Notes under the pieces: generated by a model
Database searches by the model: none
What the model saw: only the letters and a program-made list of their open reading frames with translations
Told to the model about the DNA's origin: nothing
Made by a program: the position numbers and the translations under genes
Assembly (NCBI GenBank): GCA_025602905.1
Contig: JAHLKI010000013.1
Span: 372,001-436,000 of the forward strand
DNA from: Phlyctochytrium arcticum
Taxonomy: Eukaryota > Chytridiomycota > Chytridiomycetes > Chytridiales > Chytridiaceae
Length of the DNA: 64,000 bases
Direction of reading: 5' to 3'
Part shown: positions 44,188 through 56,330 of the stretch, piece after piece
How positions within the stretch are numbered: position 1 is the first letter of the stretch
How the letters are laid out: each line of letters begins with the position of its first letter

Positions 44188-46380
44188 TAGCCTCTTTCTT
44201 TGTTTTTGGCTTCTAACCCCACCACCACAACCAACGTATATTCTTTCGCGTAGTTCTCATATATTCATATAATATATCTTGTACATACACTCCTTGCTTG
44301 CCATGCGAAATTCGGTCGAGTGTCACTGCGTACATGTTTCTGGAACAAAGGACGGGGACATGAACCTCAGCCACCGTTCCTCAAAGATCCCAACCCAGCA
44401 TTCTTTGCCCTATCTGTGCTCTCAAGGCTTTCGGGATGCGTGTGAAAAAAAAGCCTGCGTTGCTTAAAAACAATCCTCAAGGAAAACCCTCTTATCATAG
44501 CGACAGTGAAAATACAGCATGACAGTAAAGTAAATAGCTATAGTAGCTTCTTCATTCTGCTGCTCGGGTGAAGAGTTTGGATTTGAAAATGTAAATGTGA
44601 TGTAGAATAGAATTCCGTTCATGGGGAAGGCAGGTCCGGTAAAGTATACCCAGAGTGTACCTAGTCCCACACTCTCAAACTTCAATCATATTCCATTCAT
44701 CCCTGATAACATACCGCCCTGTATTCTTGCAAGCCCCAGTGACACACTTTGACACGGAGTATAGCTTGCATCAGCACGGCTTCGTCCAACGTCTGCGTGT
44801 TTATGGTTTCCCGTTGGTTAGATAGCAAGCCATGATAACCGCTGGACAAAAACTGTACCAGCAAAATGATACGTCCCGGGGATCCGGCGCCATGGGATGT
44901 ATGCTGTCTGTAGACAGAATGGAAGGTGGGAAACCAATGAATGTTAGAAGCGGTACACAGTTTAGAGAATGGATAGATGGACTGGACAGATCCACGCGTA
45001 GGATAGATCGCCGCGTAGCTGACTGCCCGACCCCCATATTCTTGTCCCGGGCTTATTATTCGGCAACAACCAGAATCATCAAGGCGCCACTCTTATGAGA
45101 ACCAAACACGTAAACTGGAGCCTTGGGGCTTACTATTCGCAAAAGCATACCGACGAAGCGGAGGGACGAAGACGGTAAACAACCACCAATTCTAAACGTC
45201 CTTTACATCGTTCCCAGAGCGTTGAAGGATAATGGAAGAGGACAATAGAGTATTGCTGGTGACTGCTCAGTGTGGGGTTTGGGAATAGATGGACAGGTTG
45301 TATGTTTTCACTCGTTGTTGTCATCACTGATCGAGCGCGTTCCCAATTGTTTCCAGGTAGCGAATGACAACTGGTCAGATTCCCAGATGCGGAAGACGAT
45401 GTATTTTGAAATGATTGGAAGAGTGGTCAAAGGGTAGAGATGCGTCTACCGGCATCAGGAACGGATGATCAAATCTCCTCACAAGCCATGAATGAGATTC
45501 TTGCAAGTCCAAAGAGATCCTGCAAACCAAATAGTTTTCGGGTAGTAGTTAGCGGTGCGAGGATGTGCCTTGTATCAGTTGATCTCAAAATTGAAAGAGT
45601 GTTCAAAATGGACAAAAACATCCTCCAAAGTCACAAATCAAACACTTTGACAACCCCCAAAATCCTGCCAACCAGATGGGGTTTTCGACCAGCAATTGGA
45701 GAAATGGCTGACTAGATTCGAAATGCAAGGGTTTTCGGGTCAGACTCAGTTGGTCATAATACTGGAGAGTGGTTAAAAGGTCATGCTTCATACTTGTATC
45801 GGAACTACAGAAGGAGATACCCTCGAAAGCGAGGAATGAGTCCAGAATCTCATTCGAAACAGCAGCAACCATTGCAGAATTCATTCCGTGTCTTCTCCCT
45901 GTCCTCTTGATCACGTTCTCAGACGTATCGGTGCTGGTTTGTGCAGCTGTGCTGTTCGTCATCCTATCGATTTAGCATCATACTTGCAAGACTGCGTGAT
46001 ATACCTGATCCCCCTGTTGGCGATACACCTTCTCCAGTAGACACTCAGAAGTCTCTTACCCGGTGCATCAAAGTCCATGTTAGATTCAGCACCAAACACG
46101 CAATGTTGGTCCTTGTTGACACCATATTAAGTCTTTCCCTCTTGGATGCGGTTGTAGCTGCTTCAGGTCGATGTTTCCCCGGCACAACATGGGTTGAAGG
46201 AATTGCCCATTTCGTTGCTGCTGTTGCGTAAAGGTTTGTGCCGTTGATTAGACCAGCGCAGACTTGAGAAATGGTATCCATTCCCAGATCATTTCGAGCA
46301 TTTCGACGGCAAAGGTCAAGGTCATCTGAAATGTCATGAGGGTTGTGAGCGGCAAGCCACGCCAATTAAAACCCGACTGC
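44188..46380. other. 2.2-kb region without a confident gene
   Basis: Two minus-strand frames (46365-46045 and 45962-45603) can be joined near a CGG|GTAAGA donor, but the downstream frame has a stop close to any acceptor, and no domain is recognisable. On the plus strand 45769-45975 encodes a hydrophobic end. Either could be a decayed membrane-protein gene; I do not call one. Confidence 0.35.
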
Positions 46381-46971
46381 TGCGCAGACCATTGCGGCTC
46401 GCGAATTATGGGCGAGCAGCGAGAGACTGAGAGACACTACTCTCAGGGCCATTCTCCGACGACGAATAAAGTCAGCAGGGCCAAACAACTTCCTTCTCCT
46501 TGCTTTGCCCTTTCCCCGTTCAACATTTAGAGACGACTTGCATACCCACAACTTAACGCTCACCCCAGGTTAGTCGGCATCCATTTCTGTCGTAGATTTG
46601 GCCACCAACTTACTCACAGTACATTGACGTTGTGTAGAGATCAGACTGCCAATCCAACACATTTGTTCTTCCCACCGACATTATATGGTCTCCAGTCAGC
46701 CTTAAAGTTACCTACTGTCAAACAGCGTAAACCGCATCTAGGTAGGATACCGCAAATTTTAAATGGCATTAATTTGGGATGCTGAATGAGACTTGAATGT
46801 TTAATTTTGCTTTCCTATTGTTACCAAACAGTTCCCCATCTGAGCCCTGGCAATCATTCTTACCACGGGTCCTCCGCAAATCGGTGAAAACGTGAGTGTT
46901 TATCGGATGGACTGCAGTCAGATACGTATATCTGATCAGTTTTGACCATATAGCGTCTTCCGACGACAGCA
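46381..46971 (+). promoter_or_regulatory. Leader/promoter of the PRRC2-like gene (array copy 1)
   Basis: A conserved leader element (GACGACGAATAAAGTCAG..GGGCCAAACA) lies at 46459-46488. A leader intron runs from about 46741 (GTAGGATACCGCAAA) to the ACCAAACAG acceptor near 46831. The same order recurs in the three downstream units, so the regulatory region was duplicated with the gene. Confidence 0.5.
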
Positions 46972-49900
46972 ATGTCTGGAGCTCATTTTACGCCGACGGG
47001 GTCTCCTCCATCTGGAGGGCGCTTTCGTCAGTCCATCAACTTGAACAAATCATTCAAAACGTCATCTGGCCCGCAGAAATCCAACCAAGGTACGCCTCAT
47101 CTCTGTGCATCGACTGCAATGCATTTTTCTAACCTGAACATTAGGCAATAGAAATGGACTGCAGGTCCTGGGAGGCAGCCGACCACGTCTTCAATCGTCT
47201 CTTGTCGCGGCCCCTAAGCCTGTAGATCTCCCCAGTTTGCGCGCAGAAAACGCCGGGCTTGATCCTTCAGTCAGTATCGTTCCCGCTGGTGGAGCAGGCT
47301 GGGCGAGCGGTGCTTCAAAGCCCGGTACTTCCAATGCCGCTGTTTCCTCGACCTCCGACAGTAAAGAAGAGCAAAATGGAAAGACTACCAACGCGGATGC
47401 AAATACTCGAGCTGACCCATCAAACTCGTCTAAAAGCCCAACTCCGCGCTACTGGGGTACCAGTGCTAAACCTACCACCTCCACTACCGTCGCTGCATCA
47501 TCGGATTTCCCAACGGCAGCTGAAGCCCGAGAGGCCCAAAAAGCAGAAAAGCGCGATACTCAGGCTCCGGTCGAAGGTAAAAAATCCCAAAAGGCGGCCA
47601 AGCGAGAGCGTCGCGAAGCTGCGCGTCGCGCGGCAGGGCAAGCGCAAGAGTCGATGCCTGAGTCGGAGAATGATATGAAGAGCGAAACAGACACGTCCAA
47701 AGTCGAGGAAGAAGAGATTGATTTTGCTACAATGTCCCACCCTAAGCCTGTCGCTACCGTCACGGAAATCCTGCAAAAGCCCGTAGCAACCAAGCAGTCA
47801 AAGACCACCACTGATTCCAGCAACGGTCGGGAGGCAGATTCACGCAAAGCATCAGCGGTTGCACAATCTAACAACTCTCAAGATGAAGCCACCAATGTAC
47901 CAGCTGATGCCAAACCGGAAGTGCAGGCTGAAAGTTCACAAGCCGATGCGAAACCTGAGGTAAATGTTCCAAAGAAAGTCGAGGCCGCTCAGCCCAGCGC
48001 GCCCCCTGCAGCACCAGCCAAGAGGGGCGGACCCAACGCCTACAAAATGTTTGCGGTCCAGGAACAAGAGAAAATCCGAGAACAGAAGATCGCTTATTGG
48101 GGGGATCTTAAGCCTGAACTTCAGATTAAGCCTGATTATGAGGCGCAGTTGAAGATTCCTGCCCACCAAAGACAAGCGGCCTTGAACCAACACAGAGGGA
48201 GCCAGCAATTTGCCACACCCCAACACCGCCCGTCCGCTGACAATAGATCATACAACAACCGCGGTTCCAACGAAAGATTGACAGCTCAAAACAACAATTG
48301 GGTAAAGCCGGAACCAGCCAGGCAAGCACCGAAGCCAGAACTCGTCAGGTATGTATTCGACAGTCGAATTTATGAGTTAAAGCCTTAAAAGCTGACGGAT
48401 GGCCTCTTTGATAGCCCTGTGCATGTGACGCCCAAACCCAAAACCCCAAGGTATGCCCTTATACATTTTCAATTTTTGATATATGAAATATGAAATCTAA
48501 CTGGATAGTTTTGATAGTGTCGCCCCCGTTGAAGGAATCAAAGATCACACATGGGTCGATGATGATGGAGACATGGACTTTAGTAAGGTACCCGTCTTCC
48601 ATACGGGTGTGGATGGCGTAGAGGTCGAGGTTATTAAGGAGGAGAAGCCGGCCGCGAAAAAATCTACGTGGAGTCGTCCACAGGAACAGGTGTCACATTT
48701 ACCCCAGGAACAGATGTCTCACGGCCAACAAGGTTGGCAACACTCTCGGAACCAAAACCATCCCGCTCAAAGGCCGCAGTCAACCTGGGGCCGCTCCCCG
48801 CAGGAGTATGCAGACCATCCCGCCCAAAGGCAGCATGCAGATCACCCCGCTCAAAGGCAGCAGTCCAATTGGAACATGCTACCCTGGGAAAGAAACAACC
48901 TTCACCCGTCCGAAGGGCCGTCCTCTCAGCAACGCGTTAATGAACATCGCAACGGTCCTCCTTCTCAATGGCAGTCACCATCTCTTCGATCAAACAATGC
49001 CGTAGGCCAAAATTCATACGCAGGTTACAATAATAATCCCATCAACTCGCTCCGGGCTCGTCGCGACGGTCCTTACCGGGAAGACAATAATCTTCGAGGT
49101 TATAGGGAACAGAACAACCAGGGCTTCAGGCACCCAAGAGATACCATGGATGTTGATACCGCACACAATAATCACCAGTTTCCCCCTCACGCCGGCAATC
49201 CCATTCAACATCCCACCAACCAACAGCCGCCGCCACCAGCTCGTAACTTTTATCCCACGCACCGTAGCAATGAAGCCGAGCACGACCCGTTTGCGACCAA
49301 TTGGCGCCAGGGACGTGGACAGCAAAGACAAGACCGCGCTCGGTTTTCGAACGCGCACCCACCCCAATTGCTGCAGCGGAAATCGCACGCGAATGACGGA
49401 CCCCGGCATGATGCTGACATCCCTTGCCACAAACCCGATCGGCGCGCGAGCAGTGACCATGTGGCTCTTCCTGACAATGGTCGACAGCACGGTCCAGGTA
49501 CGTCACCTTTGCAAATGTTTTTGCTCCTTTTTTTTAGACTAATTGTAAGTTGTAGAGCACGGTTCGTCAAACAGGGAGGTCGTTGAACGTGATTCAGCTC
49601 CTGCTCACAGAAGGGACACCTCTCGCGACGACTCATTTGCCCCACGTAAGAAAGATACTCCTGTCGACGCTCCCATTCACGCTCCAGCCTCGTCGGACGT
49701 TGTTGGGGAGACACAGCATGGATCTGAAAAGGCGGATGTAAAGAAAGAAATCTTGCACCGAAAGGCAGAGGAGCCCACCCCGACCGATGTGAAGCACGTG
49801 AACACGAAGAAAGGTTTACGTTCTACAACCCCCCGCAATAGACTTTCATCCGGTTCTCTCCGAGGATCGCGCGAATTGCCCACTGGAAAACGTCATTCTC

Positions 49901-51069
49901 ATGCCGATGAACAACCGAATGCTAAGGAAGGGCCCGTCCCAGAATCAAGGCGTAAATCATCCGATTCTGATTTGCATAGATCTGCAGGAAGATTGCATGA
50001 TACTCGCAAAGCTGAGGGTAAAGGACCGCGTTCACCAGCCGTGGATCAGGCAATTATTCCTCCTGAAGTCGATTCACAAAAGGCCGCAGATGTACCACAT
50101 AAGATGACAAGGAAGTTGTCTCGTACACCAGCCGTTGATCACACAAATTTTCCTCCTGATACCGAATCGCAGAAGACCGGAGATTTACCAAAGACTGGAG
50201 ATTTGCCACCAAAAGTCGGAGGGAAGCCGCGCGGTAACCGGAAAAATAAACGCAAGAACTCACCCGTACTGAACTCGACCGATCTGCCCGTTTCACCCAA
50301 TGTAGCCGAACCCCCCAAATTGAAGTCCAATTCGAAGGTCTGGCGGTCGCAACGTGCGGAAGCGGCATCTTTGGCCAACCCCTTACCTGCCGAAACTCAT
50401 GACACCATTGAGGATACTGTTATCAAAGTCAACAAGTTGTTTGAAGACCGTACGGGGTCTGGGAATCCCAAGGAAGTCAACCCCCGGGAAACATCCTCTA
50501 TGGCTTCAAGACGGGATCGCAAACCGTCCCATTCTGATTTGCGTAAGGCGGAAGGCAAGCCACGCGATGATTCAAAGACAGACCCCAAAGACTCGCCGGC
50601 AATGCCCGTGGACCCGATTCGCAGACCATCCACTGGTTCCGACCTTCCCAAAGGAAAGTCACACAAAAATTGGCGGGCAAACCAGGAAGCGGCTTCGTTG
50701 GATAAACCCGCGGCGTCTGTTTCTGAACCCGTCTCTACACCGCCTGTCGAAACCCGTGGCCCTAGTGAGGAAAACGCCTCCAAAGGCAAAGAGCTCAACG
50801 TCGAAACCAATGGTCCTGTGCGTCCTAATCGCAGACGCAACAGCGCGAAATCACCCCGGAACCCCGACTCACTGCCCAGCCCAGCCGCAGAAGGTCCTAC
50901 TAACCCCGATGTGGATGGATCAGGACCGTCCCCAAAGAGTGCAAACATGGATGGACCTTCCCGACCTAAATCACTGCGAAAGTCCAAATCAGGAGGTAAT
51001 ACTAGAATATGCCACAAGTGCAATCAGCCCGGTCATTATGCCAACGAGTGTACCGCTGAGCGAGCTTGA
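46972..51069 (+). CDS. BAT2_N/PRRC2-like protein with C-terminal CCHC zinc knuckle
   Basis: Five exons: 46972-47089, 47145-48348, 48415-48450, 48509-49497, 49556-51069; 1,286 aa. Residues about 20-97 look like the BAT2 N-terminal domain of PRRC2 proteins (GLQVLG, VDLPSLRAEN, DPSVSIVP, GWAS). PRRC2 proteins associate with stress granules and translation factors. Then come Lys/Glu/Ala-rich low complexity, a ~40-residue module at about 330-385 (PNAYKMFAV, EQEKIR, AYWGDLKPEL) that recurs through the array, and a disordered stretch with HPAQRQ repeats and RG dipeptides. Last is a CCHC knuckle C-x2-C-x4-H-x4-C (about 1266-1279). All splice joins keep one frame. PRRC2 proteins do not normally carry a zinc knuckle, so an RNA-binding role is inferred. 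The family call is moderate; the gene structure is firm. Confidence 0.78.
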
Positions 51070-51245
51070 TTTTTGTATTTGACACTTGGTCATTAATGTT
51101 TGGCTTTGTGTGGCATGGAGAAGTCCTTATGGTCTCTATAATTTGTATATAAAAAATGTTGTGCCAGCGTCGTCCTGTCACCAAATCTACCGTTCGCGAA
51201 CTTCACTCAGAATCGAAGATCACACTTGTGGCGAGATTTTTTGGA

Positions 51246-51660
51246 ATCATGATCTGCACTCTGATATACGGGACGAATAGACTGTAGGGCCGAGTGTAGG
51301 CATGCCCTACAAATACTCTCTCGCACCAACCGAGTGGAGATCGTCCGGTTGCTCACCTTCAAACCCTGGTCCGCGAAACCTTTTGGGAGCGGTCTCCCCT
51401 CCACTGAATCAACCTCTTGCGATATATACCCTACCAAGCTTTGACGATGAATGGACTCGACTTTCTCGGTTAATTATGTCTCCCAACTTTGCTTTTTGGA
51501 GGAGCAGGAGGATGAGGAGGTTGATCAAATGGCTAGGGGGGATACCGAGGACGTTTGTCACGACTTTACGGTAAATCTTGTTTCTAGTCTACGGACAACT
51601 TGACATGTGATTCTTACGAAGGGAATTATAGAGTGGGCTGCCGGGCACCGAGACGAGCAA
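51246..51660 (+). pseudogene. DPH6-like pseudogene, array copy 1
   Basis: Aligns base by base with the intact gene at 57542-58354: the ATATACGGG block, CTACAAATACTCTCTCG, ACCTTCAAACCCTGG, GACTCGACTTTCTCGG, GATACCGAGGACGTTTGT and the donor GGTAAATCTTG are all visible. Small indels and stops break the frame and the PP-loop lysine region is damaged. It directly follows the intact PRRC2-like gene. Confidence 0.75.
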
Positions 51661-51728
51661 GCTGGAATCATGCTCATTAGTGCTGGTTTCTTGCCGTGGG
51701 GTAGTCCTGGGAATTGACGCGTACTGGT

Positions 51729-51970
51729 AGAGAGACTGAGACACCGAATCCGACGTCGAATATACCAAATCTTTCCGTGGGGCTAATAGTCCTGGGAAGT
51801 GGCCGTAGACTTGCGTAATGGCAGAGAGACTTAGACACCGAAGGGCGACGGCGAATAAACCAAGCATTTCCGTTGGGCTAAAAGTCTTGGGAAATGGAGA
51901 GAGACTTAGACACCAATGCGGAAGTCGAATAAAGTCAGTTGGGCCAAACATTTCTCCTTCCATTATCCTT
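51729..51970 (+). repeat. Three tandem leader repeats (about 75-95 bases each)
   Basis: Copies begin GAGAGACT(G/T)AGACACC near 51730, 51824 and 51897. Each continues with a GACG..GAATA..CCAA segment and GGGCTAA(A/T)AGTC(C/T)TGGGAA. The last runs into the conserved leader element at 51921-51950. They lie just upstream of the short module gene at 52321. Confidence 0.65.
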
Positions 51971-52320
51971 TTTCCTCCATCGTTCCAAAATTGGAGACGA
52001 CTTAGCCATTCTCACATACCGACAACTTAAGTGTTATCAGAGGTCAGTCTACATCGTTGATGGCGTAGATTGGGCCACCTGCTCACAATAATGATGTTGC
52101 CTATAGATCACATACTGTAAACACAGCACATTTTTGCATTCCACCGTCAAACTTATTTGGTTTTGACTTCCTATTGTCAAGCAGCTTAAATCAAATTGAG
52201 GTAAGACACCGCAAACTTTAAATGTCATAAACGTGGATGTTGAAGATGCTTAAATGTTTAATTTTGTTCTCCTGTTGTTTTCAAACAGTCTTCATCAAGG
52301 TCCTCATCATCATTGTTACC

Positions 52321-52650
52321 ATGGGCCAGAAATCCAACCAAGGTACGCCCCCGTCTCTATGTATCGGTGTGATCCTTTTTCTAATTTGAACATTAGGCAA
52401 AGTCAAGCCCTCCACACCCATCGCGCTCCCCGCAGCACCGGTAAAAAGAGGCACGCCAGATGCCTTTAAGTTCTTCGCTATTCAAGAGCAGGAGAAGATC
52501 CGACAACAGAAGATCATTTATTGGGGTGACTTGAAACCCGAACTCAAGATCAAGCCCGATTACGACGCGCAACTCAACACTCCCGCAAACAAAAGGCAAG
52601 CAGCAATTAATCAATACAGGGCGGGCCACAAGTTTGCCTCGCCCCACTAG
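52321..52650 (+). CDS. Compact 91-aa protein consisting of the array module
   Basis: Two exons: 52321-52342 (MGQKSNQ) and 52397-52650, using the same donor and acceptor that join exons 1 and 2 of the PRRC2-like gene; 91 aa with a clean stop. It is nearly all module: PVKRGTPDAFKFFA, EQEKIRQQKI, YWGDLKPEL, KPDYDAQL, then a basic tail. The BAT2_N part is deleted. It keeps the duplicated leader, leader intron and promoter-like repeats. It could be a functional stand-alone small protein or a decaying copy that happens to stay open. Downstream (52780-53055) lie out-of-frame relics of the parent's last exon, including the knuckle. Confidence 0.5.
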
Positions 52651-52779
52651 GATATCAGCGCCAAATCGATGTCATCCACCACCGCCGCCTGATATCCCAA
52701 CGGCAGCTGAGGCCCTTGACCAGACCCGCCATGTATCCTCCGGCTCCGACATTTCCAAATCAAACCCAAAAATTAAGCG

Positions 52780-53055
52780 GTCCTTGTCATAAGCCGTGGC
52801 TCTAGTGAAGACAATGTCTCTAAGGCAAAGAACTCAACCTAAAAACCGGTCGTCCTGTGCATCCCCAGCAGTGCCAAATCACCCCGGGATCCTGACTCAG
52901 TCCCCAGCCCAGCAGAAGGAGACAGTACCAAGCACGATGCAGTTGGACCAGGGCCGTCCCCAAAACGCGCATCGAAAGTTCGAGTCAGAACGGTAAAGCT
53001 AGAACATGCTTCAAGTTCAACCACCCCGGTCATTATGCCGAACCTGGCACTTAGT
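52780..53055 (+). pseudogene. Relic of the PRRC2-like 3' exon and zinc knuckle
   Basis: Matches 50750-51069 (AGTGAAGACAATGTCTC, AAATCACCCCGG, CCCAGCCCAGC, GGTCATTATGCC). Frame is lost and two knuckle cysteines are altered, so it is non-functional. Confidence 0.7.
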
Positions 53056-53186
53056 CTTCTAGTCTTCAATATGTACTGCTTATTGTGGTCCTAATTTGTA
53101 AATAAATCATTTGTATGTCCAAACTAAGATTGTCACCAATCCGACCTAGAATCGTAGATCGCGCTTATAGCAAGATTCTTCGGGGC

Positions 53187-53345
53187 CATGATCCAGTTGT
53201 CCTCTTTAAAAGGGGAGGGAAAGATTGTGGTGTTGCCCTACAAATAATCTCCTTTGCAGGTCGTCCGGTTAATCACCTCTACCCCTCTGGGCAACTTGGC
53301 TACTTGGGCTGGTTTCGTAAGCCAAACTCCGACCGCTGCGCATTC
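53187..53345 (+). pseudogene. DPH6-like pseudogene, array copy 2
   Basis: Short relic aligned to the 5' end of the intact gene: GGCCATGA, GGGAGGGAAAGA, TTGCCCTACAAATA, GGTCGTCCGGTTAATCACC. It is heavily truncated after that. Confidence 0.65.
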
Positions 53346-53618
53346 CCATCCGGGCCATTCCCAGCACCGTATCAAACCCGTCTCATCCCCCAATCTCTTC
53401 AACTTTTCCGTCTCTCGGTCGACCACCAAATGTACGTACAGTGGTGTAGCATGCGATGAACTTGTATACCCCTTCTAAAATTTTACATCTATGCCCATGT
53501 AGAGACCTTCCAAACGCGACGAGCACAATGACAACTTCAAGCACCAAGGACCCAAGACCATCATCAAAACTGCCATCTGGCCCTCCATCAATCGGACCCC
53601 ATCATTTCATGCTTCACA

Positions 53619-53813
53619 TTGGGCCTTCTTCCCCGCGTAGCCCAAAGGGAAGAGTCAAATGGAACAGCCATTGTGTACAAAATATTCGCAGTTCGCGAGC
53701 AGAAAATTTGCGAGGCAAGGATGGCCAATTGGGGTGACCTCAAACCGAAACTACGACTGAACCCGAATCACGACGCACAGACGCGACGCACAGGCGGAGA
53801 CGTTCATTCATGA
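53619..53813 (+). pseudogene. Array module copy in spacer (copy 3)
   Basis: A 64-codon frame whose second half matches the module (VYKIFAVREQ, NWGDLKPKL, NHDAQT). No leader or splice start precedes it, so it is probably a relic. A similar copy sits in the same relative place in the next unit (56175). Confidence 0.5.
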
Positions 53814-53989
53814 TACCGACCCATAAGCTCTTGGAGCAAATTCCTTATTACCGATTCTCCTCTTGCAAATGAGGAACAGGATGTACTCGTAAACGCCATC
53901 ACGCACAAACCTCACTCGCACCCCGTCATACCGTATGCGCAGCGATCGACACGATGAGATTCTGTCAATACATCACTGGTTGTCTCAGC

Positions 53990-54892
53990 GGCAGCCGAGG
54001 CCTGCGTTTTAAGGAAGCAGTCAACGTGGCCAGAGTCATGTGTAATGGCAGAGACTTTGAGACCCTAAAGATCCTTTCAAAGTATAATTCTCCGACGACG
54101 ATTAAAGGATGCAGGGCCAAACAACTTCTTCTTCTTGCGTTACCCTCCCTTGTTCAACACTTAGAGACGAATTACATACCCACAACTCAACGCTCACCCC
54201 AGGTTTCATTTCCATCATGCATCCACACATCCATCCGACCAAACGATTCCGTCGTAGATTTGGCCACCAACTCGCTCACAGTACATTGACGTTGTCTAGA
54301 GTTCAGACTGCAAATCCACCGTCTTTGTACTTCCCACCGACGTTATATGGTCTCCAATCAGCCTTCAAGTTACCATTGTCAAACAGCACAAACTGCATCA
54401 AGGTAGATACCGGAAACTTTAAATGACATTAATTTGGGATGTTGAAAGAGACTTGATTGCTTAATTTTGTTTTTCTATTGTTGCCAAACAGTCCCTCCTC
54501 CATCTGGAGGGCGTTTTCGCCAGTCTATCAACTTGAAAAAATCATATATTCAAAACGTCATCTGGCCTACAGAAATCCAGTCAAGGTACGCCTCATCTCT
54601 ATGTGTCGTCTGGAATGCTTTTTTCTAACTTGAACGTTAGGCAATATAAATGGACTGCAGGTCCTGGGAGGCAGCCGAACACGTCTTCAATCGTCTCTTG
54701 TCACGGCCCCTAAGCATGTAGATCTCCTCAGTTTGCGCGCAGAACCCAGCGCGCTCCCTACAGCACCAGTAAAGAGGGGCGGACCCAATGCCATTAAGTT
54801 GTTCGCGGTTGCCGAGCAGGAAAAGATCCGGCAACGCAAGATTGCCTATTATGGTAATCTGAAGCCCGAGCTTCTGAGAAAGCCTGACTAGG
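53990..54892 (+). pseudogene. PRRC2-like truncated copy, array unit 3
   Basis: Leader element at about 54093-54123, leader intron ending near 54491, and the exon-1 segment (54492-54585) are present, but the ATG is gone and a four-base insertion breaks exon 1. The second exon (about 54643-54892) stays open: NGLQVLGGSR, SLRAE, then the module (PNAIKLFAV, EQEKIRQRKI, YYGNLKPEL) to a stop. Without a start it is best called a pseudogene. Confidence 0.65.
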
Positions 54893-55434
54893 CACCGAGT
54901 ATCTCAAACTGTCCCACGTTTTTGGTTCGTGATGTCGTTGCTATCGATTATGATACCAAGGACAGTTCTACCGATCATGATACTTCCAATAACGTCGACT
55001 TGGAACTCGCGTTGGTCTCTGGTGATCCATCCTGTACATGTACCAGTAACAGTGGGGACACCTCGATATTGGCGGATATTCAGTCGTTGGACTTCCTAAC
55101 GGCCCATATCCCGACGGCGGCGGAAGGACCCCAGGACCCAGCCCCCCAGGACCTAACCCTCACTCGTCTCCGCACCGACGAACAAGAAACTGCCTCCTCA
55201 AAGGCAAATCAAAAGAGCGCAGGCTTGCGCACCACCATGCGGACCTTGATTCGTAAAACCATGCGAAGTTTTGTTTCCGTACTCGTAAAGTTGGTCGTAT
55301 GTAGATAATAATAAATCAAATTTTGTGTGTCCGAAGACCATTATAGCTGCCTATTCTACACCAGATTCTATAGCACATCGAGAATATACATGCCGGTCGC
55401 AAAACCGACCATAGATCGTGGTTGTGGGAAGGCC
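54893..55434 (+). other. Array sequence between module copy 4 and the DPH6 relic
   Basis: A frame at 54922-55308 (128 codons, Asp/Thr/Ser-rich, ending in a basic KKTMRSF-like tail) has no recognised domain. It may derive from the disordered last exon of the PRRC2-like gene. Confidence 0.3.
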
Positions 55435-55560
55435 ATGAGCAAGCAAGCAAAAGGCGGCTTTCTCATATACTGGGGGACTGTAGTCTTACACTACAAATAC
55501 TTTCTCGCAACAAGTCATTGGATGTCGTTCGGTGAATCACCTTCCACCTCTCAATTGTTG
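55435..55560 (+). pseudogene. DPH6-like pseudogene, array copy 3
   Basis: Starts ATGAGCAAGCAA as the intact copy does, then TCATATACTGGGGGACTGTAG and CTACAAATACTTTCTCG. The PP-loop codons are disrupted and only about 125 bases remain. Confidence 0.7.
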
Positions 55561-56009
55561 GGAACTCTGGCGATTTCGTAAGCCAAACTCCGCTCCGCTC
55601 CCTCCTATGCGGGCCATACCCAGCACCAGATCAAATTCCTCCCATCCCTCTTCGTCTTCTCCGTCTCTCGATCGCTTGCCAATAGTAGGTACAGTGGTGT
55701 AGCATGCGATGAGTTTTGTATATCCCATCTAACGTTTCATATCAATGTCCAAGTAGAGATGGACGATCACACTCCAAGCACAAAACCTCCGGGCCATTCT
55801 CAGCACCCCCATCTGGCCCTCCATCAATTCGACTCCATCTTCCCAAGCTCCTCACTGAGACATTTCCCCACGCAGCTCAAAAGGAGTAGTCAAACCGAGC
55901 CAGAACCAGCCGGATCGTCATCACAAATCTAGTTGGGACATGCCATCCTGGGAAAGCAAGGATAACCTGGACTATGAGCACATATTAGATACCAATGGCA
56001 TCAGCGTAA

Positions 56010-56330
56010 AGCAGCAGCAGTCAAAAGGGGCACACCGCATGCCTTCGAGATGTTCTCTGTTCAAGACAAGATCGAACATTCTGGTGATTTGAAACCCGGA
56101 CTTCAGATCAAGCTCCTTTATCCTTTTCGCCACCTGTTCAACTGAGAACAATCTTGAAATGATCACAAAGCCTGGAACAGCTACTGTGTATAAAATGTTC
56201 GCAGTTCGCGAACAAGATAAAATTCACGAGGCAAAGATTGGCCATTGGGGTGATATGACGCCGGAACCTCGTATCAAACCCGACTACGACGCACAGACAG
56301 GGACACTCACTGGTGATAACGACCCCTAAA
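56010..56330 (+). pseudogene. Two array module relics (copies 5 and 6)
   Basis: Copy 5 (about 56020-56120) keeps VKRGTPHAFEMFSV and DLKPGLQIK with a deletion in the middle. Copy 6 (about 56170-56330) reads VYKMFAVREQDKI, HWGDM, RIKPDYDAQT to a stop. Neither has a start or splice signal of its own. Confidence 0.55.

Noticed and set aside
45603..46365. Possible two-exon minus-strand gene
   Set aside because: A donor-like site exists, but any acceptor tried brings a stop codon close by; no domain recognised.
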